From positions 124,001-188,000 of the forward strand of contig NZ_JABENB010000003.1 of NCBI RefSeq assembly GCF_013002715.1: 64,000 bases of DNA. Direction: 5' to 3'. The DNA is from Flexivirga aerilata. Its GTDB lineage: Bacteria; Actinomycetota; Actinomycetes; Actinomycetales; Dermatophilaceae. This document shows positions 60,658 to 64,000 of this stretch, piece by piece. The position numbers and the translations under genes are program-made. A model generated the notes under the pieces. That model was not told the origin of the DNA, made no database searches, and saw only the letters and a list, made by a program, of their open reading frames with translations. Positions within the stretch are counted from its first letter, which is position 1, and every line of letters begins with the position of its first letter.

Positions 60658-63172
60658 GACCTTCATCGCCTTTCTGATTCGTGCTGGGTGGTTCGGCACC
60701 GACAGCGGGAAGGGCCACAACCATCGTGACCCCGCCGCCTGGCGTGTCTTCGGGTGTGAGAGTTCCACCCATTCCCTCGATAAATCCGCGAGACAGCGCA
60801 AGGCCGAGGCCAAGGCCGGTGGTGTTGTCAGTGTCGCCCAGGCGCTGGAAAGGCACGAACACGTCGTCGCGTCGCTCAGGTGGGATGCCGGGTCCGTTGT
60901 CGATCACGCGGATCTCCACCGATCCGGCGAACGCGCTGGTAGTCACTCGGACTCGCGAGCCCGGTGGTGAGTATCGTGCAGCGTTTGACAACAGATTGAC
61001 CACGACTCGTTGAAGAAGCACCGGATCGGCCGAGACTTGCGGCACGTCGGCGTCCAAGTCCAACCCGGCGGTGTCGGGTCCAAGATGGAGTTCGTCGACG
61101 GCGGCGAGGATCACGTCGGCGGGATCGACGGGAGTGCGGGCGATGCTCAGCACTCCGGCTTGGAGCTTGCTGACATCGAGGAGGTCGGTGACGAGGGTCG
61201 CGAGGGTCGCCAGACTCTCGTCGGCAGTCGCGAGCAGTTCTGATCTGTCGGCTTCACTGAGTGAGTGGCGCGTGGAACGTAGTCCGCTGACGGCCGCGAT
61301 GGCCGCCGCGAGAGGACGGCGCAAGTCATGGCTGACAGCCGACAAGAGGGCGCTGCGTACTCGGTCGGAGGCTGCCAGCGGCCCGATCTCGCCCACTGTC
61401 TCGGTCAGATCGGAGTGCTCCAGCGCGGCGTCAAGTTGTGCGGCAACAACGTTGAGGAGGCGTTGTTCGGAGGCTTCTAGGTCATGTCCGTGTAGTTCGA
61501 GAGTCGCCCGATTGCCGATGGGAACTCGAACGCACTGATTGTCGGGAAGGGGTTCGCCGCTGGTCGCGAGCACAGTGTCTCCTTGGAGCAGGCGAACCCC
61601 AGCCATGCCAAATGCTTCCCTGGTGCGCTCGACGAGCGCTTGCACGGCGCCCTGCCCACGCAGCACGCTACCGGCGACGGTGGCCAGCAACTCCGACTCT
61701 GCCGCGGCGCGACGAGCGACCCGGGACTCTCGGGCGGCACGGTCAACCACGTAGCTGACGAGGACCGCGATGACGACATAGAGGCTCAGCACGAGCAGAT
61801 GGAAGGGTTCGTTGACCGTCACGGTGTACAACGGCTCGACGAAGAAGAAGTCCAAGGTGAGCCCGGACATGACCGCGGCAAACAGTGCGGGCCAGATGCC
61901 GCCGGTGAGCGCCACGATCACGACGAGGAGTTGATAGCTCAGGACGTCGCTGGTGATCGAGTCCTCACTCCGAAGCGACGCGAGCAGCCACGTGAGCAAG
62001 GGGCCACCGACAAGCGCGACCGCGAAGCCAGCGACTCGGCGTTTCAGCGTCAACGCACCGCCGATGCGCGGAAGGGCGAACCGGCCGCCGGCTGCCGCAT
62101 GGTTGACGATATGGACATCGATGTTGCCGGCCTCGCGGATGACCGTGGCGCCGATGCCTGGTCCTGTGAGTGCGGCGGCGATCCTGCCGCGCCGGCTCAC
62201 TCCGATGACGAGCTGGGTGGCGTTCACGGACTTGGCGAACTCGACCAGGGCTTGGGGAATGTCGCTACCGACGACCTGGTGGTAGGTGCCGCCGAGCTTC
62301 TCGACCAATGCCCGCTGCTGGGCGAGAGCGGCCGGGTTGGCGGTGCGAAGCCCGTCTTGGCTGGATACATGGACCGCCAGCAACTCGCCACCACCGGAAC
62401 GGGCGGCGATGCGCGCCCCACGGCGCAGCAGCGTCTCGCCCTCAGGCCCGCCGGTGAGGGTCACGACGACCCGCTCGCGTGCCTCCCAGGTGCTGTCGAT
62501 GCCGTGCTCGGCCCGGTAGCTCTGCAAGGCTTGGTCGACCTCATCAGCCAGCCACAGCAGCGCGAGCTCGCGCAGGGCGGTGAGGTTACCGAGCCGGAAG
62601 TAGTTGGACAGGGCAGCGTCGACGCGCTCGGCAGGGTAGATCAGGCCGCCGGCGAGCCGATCGCGCAGTGCTTGCGGGTCGAGGTCGATGACTTCCATCG
62701 AGTCGGCGGCGCGCAGGATGTCATCGGGAATGGTCTCGCGCTGCGGGACGCCAGTGATCTGCTCGACGACATCATTCAGCGACTCGATGTGCTGGATATT
62801 GAGGGTAGAGATGACGTCGATGCCAGCGTCAAGAATCTGTTGCACATCTTCCCACCGCTTTTCATGCCGTGAACCGGGGGCGTTGGTGTGCGCAAGCTCG
62901 TCCACCAATGCGATGTCGGGCCTGGTGGCGATCACCGCATCGACGTCTAGCTCGGTCAAGGTAACGCCGCGGTGACTAACCATGCGACGTGGGATGAGCG
63001 AAAGTCCTTCGGCCATACTGGCTGTGGCGGCGCGTCCGTGTGTCTCCACAATGGCGACCACGACGTTCTTGCCTTCATCGACCAGACGCCGACCCTCCTC
63101 CAGCATGGCGTAGGTCTTGCCCACGCCAGGTGCTGCTCCGAGCAGCACCCGAAGCCGCCCCCGCGCAGTCAT
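60638..63172 (-). CDS. kdpD: KdpD sensor histidine kinase
   Basis: 844 residues. The N-terminal KdpD domain (1-210) has Walker A GAAPGVGKT (12-20) and Walker B-like IALVDELAHTNAPGS. A USP-type domain (about 240-360) follows, then four membrane helices (about 385-490) and a GAF-like region. The HisKA motif is AVSHDLRRPLAAA, and the ATPase domain has the VVNLLSNAARYSPPG N box and DNGPGIP, GLGLGLAL G boxes. It senses low potassium or turgor, and phosphorylates KdpE. Complete by length. Confidence 0.95.
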   Translation of the reverse strand: MTARGRLRVLLGAAPGVGKTYAMLEEGRRLVDEGKNVVVAIVETHGRAATASMAEGLSLIPRRMVSHRGVTLTELDVDAVIATRPDIALVDELAHTNAPGSRHEKRWEDVQQILDAGIDVISTLNIQHIESLNDVVEQITGVPQRETIPDDILRAADSMEVIDLDPQALRDRLAGGLIYPAERVDAALSNYFRLGNLTALRELALLWLADEVDQALQSYRAEHGIDSTWEARERVVVTLTGGPEGETLLRRGARIAARSGGGELLAVHVSSQDGLRTANPAALAQQRALVEKLGGTYHQVVGSDIPQALVEFAKSVNATQLVIGVSRRGRIAAALTGPGIGATVIREAGNIDVHIVNHAAAGGRFALPRIGGALTLKRRVAGFAVALVGGPLLTWLLASLRSEDSITSDVLSYQLLVVIVALTGGIWPALFAAVMSGLTLDFFFVEPLYTVTVNEPFHLLVLSLYVVIAVLVSYVVDRAARESRVARRAAAESELLATVAGSVLRGQGAVQALVERTREAFGMAGVRLLQGDTVLATSGEPLPDNQCVRVPIGNRATLELHGHDLEASEQRLLNVVAAQLDAALEHSDLTETVGEIGPLAASDRVRSALLSAVSHDLRRPLAAAIAAVSGLRSTRHSLSEADRSELLATADESLATLATLVTDLLDVSKLQAGVLSIARTPVDPADVILAAVDELHLGPDTAGLDLDADVPQVSADPVLLQRVVVNLLSNAARYSPPGSRVRVTTSAFAGSVEIRVIDNGPGIPPERRDDVFVPFQRLGDTDNTTGLGLGLALSRGFIEGMGGTLTPEDTPGGGVTMVVALPAVGAEPPSTNQKGDEGHENPDR

Positions 63173-63175
63173 GGC

Positions 63176-63790
63176 TCAGCCCTCCACTTCTTCTACAGCC
63201 AGATTAAGCTCTAGGACGTTGATGCGGGGCTGGCCGAGGTAGCCCAGGTCGCGGTCTTGGGTGTGCGAGGCGACCAGGGCGCGAACAGTCTCCACGGGCA
63301 GGCCGCGTGCTTCCGCGACCCGCTGTACCTGGATCGCCGCGTAGGCGGGACTGATATGCGGGTCCAGCCCAGAGCCGGAGGCGGTCACCGCATCGGCGGG
63401 CACCTCTGAGGGCTGGACGCCGTTGAACGCGGCGATCTGGGCTCGCCGTTCGGCGATCGCTGCGATCAGGTCGGGGTTCTCCGGTCCGAGGTTTGACCCG
63501 GAGGAGGCGCCGGCGTCGTAACCGTCACCGGCGGCGGAGGGGCGGGGCTGGAAGTACTCGGGCAGCGGATTGCCGGCGGCGTCGGTGAAGGACTGACCGA
63601 TCAATGCCGAACCGACCGGTTCGCCATCGCTGGTGGTCACGATCGACCCGTTCGACTGCCACGGGAACACGAGCTGCCCTATCCCCGTGATCGCCAGCGG
63701 ATAGACCACGCCCAGAACAACCGTCAACACCAGCATGATGCGCACCGCAGTCCACACCGTGCGGGCGGAACTGCGGGCAGAACCGTTCAC
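63176..63790 (-). CDS. kdpC: Potassium-transporting ATPase subunit KdpC
   Basis: 204 residues. One N-terminal membrane helix (about 15-38, AVRIMLVLTVVLGVVYPLA) and a periplasmic domain with GSALIGQSF, YFQPRPSAAGDGYDAGASSG, SGSGLDPHIS and VLELNLAVE. KdpC stabilises the KdpFABC P-type pump. GTG start with AAAGGA 10 bp upstream, 15 bp after kdpB. kdpD follows after 3 bp, so kdpBCDE form one transcript. Confidence 0.94.
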   Translation of the reverse strand: MNGSARSSARTVWTAVRIMLVLTVVLGVVYPLAITGIGQLVFPWQSNGSIVTTSDGEPVGSALIGQSFTDAAGNPLPEYFQPRPSAAGDGYDAGASSGSNLGPENPDLIAAIAERRAQIAAFNGVQPSEVPADAVTASGSGLDPHISPAYAAIQVQRVAEARGLPVETVRALVASHTQDRDLGYLGQPRINVLELNLAVEEVEG

Positions 63791-63805
63791 GAGAAAGGCG
63801 TCCTT

Positions 63806-64000
63806 TCAATAACCGGGGAGGAGTCCGACGATCATGTCGATGAGCTTGATCCCGATGACGGGTACCAGCAGGCCGCCGACCCCATAGAACAGCAGGTTGC
63901 GGTTCAACGCGCGTGCGAGATTTGCCATCCGGTACGGCACGCCGATGAGCGCCAGCGGGATCAAGATCGCGATCACCACGACCCCGAAGATGACCGTGGA
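63806..64000 (-). CDS. kdpB: KdpB, C-terminal end (cut by window edge)
   Basis: The last 64 codons of the P-type ATPase subunit. The translated end runs through IPLALIGVPYRM, NRNLLFYGVGGLLVPVIGIK and LIDMIVGLLPGY, matching the last two membrane helices of KdpB. The stop is the TGA at 63808-63806. kdpA and the rest of kdpB would lie to the right of the window. Confidence 0.92.
   Translation of the reverse strand, partial: STVIFGVVVIAILIPLALIGVPYRMANLARALNRNLLFYGVGGLLVPVIGIKLIDMIVGLLPGY

Noticed and set aside
58600..64000. Right attachment site of the element
   Set aside because: I looked for a copy of the tRNA-Pro 3' end (GGTTCAAATCCTG, CAGCCCGA) on both strands and found none in this stretch.

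Overview
The window is high-GC actinobacterial chromosome. GC-ending codons, GTG and TTG starts, start codons that directly follow a -10 box, and the gene orders ruvCAB-yajC-secDF-apt-rel, xerD-parA-scpA-scpB-rluB-tyrA-cmk-plsC-der and hisS beside a cyclophilin lipoprotein are typical of Actinomycetota. They suggest Micrococcales, perhaps a Dermacoccaceae or Intrasporangiaceae relative; the family-level guess is inference.

Region 1 (1-13.4 kb) is metabolic and accessory chromosome. It holds a cut-off GIY-YIG-like gene, a divergent alpha/beta hydrolase and TetR pair, a globin gene with its middle deleted, a two-domain VOC protein, endonuclease IV, a GAF regulator next to aldehyde dehydrogenase and DUF779, a MoxR/BchI ATPase with a VWA partner, a split SRPBCC gene, an SRPBCC-ArsR operon behind two matched palindromes, DoxX and a secreted lysozyme-like protein.

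Region 2 (13.4-39.9 kb) is housekeeping. It covers pdxT, yebC, Holliday-junction processing (ruvCAB), Sec translocation accessories (yajC, secD, secF), apt and the long Rel (p)ppGpp enzyme. An M18 aminopeptidase, a DUF349 protein and a cyclophilin lipoprotein form a left-facing operon opposite a metallo-hydrolase and hisS. XerD, ParA, ScpA and ScpB (chromosome segregation) lead into rluB, tyrA, cmk, plsC and der. yajC and secD carry coding minisatellites, and several intergenic regions contain long hairpins or repeats.

Region 3 (39.9-58.8 kb) is an integrative and conjugative element next to a tRNA-Pro(GGG) gene. All its genes point left toward the integrase. From right to left: ArdC-like protein, Prim-Pol, DUF2637-HTH, two unknowns, ParB-like, a VirB8-like candidate, a lytic transglycosylase/M23 cell-wall hydrolase, two small DUF6112-type membrane proteins, a TrbL/VirB6-like channel, an SCO6880-family protein, unknowns, a VirB4-like ATPase, a TraG/VirD4-like coupling protein, DUF4913, excisionase and tyrosine integrase. 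No relaxase and no right attachment site is visible, so the right border lies outside the window or is not recognisable. A degenerate second tRNA-Pro lies 91 bp upstream of the intact one.

Region 4 (58.8-64 kb) has lower GC by eye. It carries an AraC-type regulator and the left-facing kdpBCDE genes of the high-affinity potassium pump (kdpB cut by the window edge). These may be cargo of the element or neighbouring chromosome.

A composition signal separates core from element: in the first 39.9 kb the pentamer CATAC/GTATG occurs a little over 50 times by eye, often built from otherwise rare codons (ATA, TAT, TCA, GCA, CCA), but fewer than ten times in the next 18 kb.
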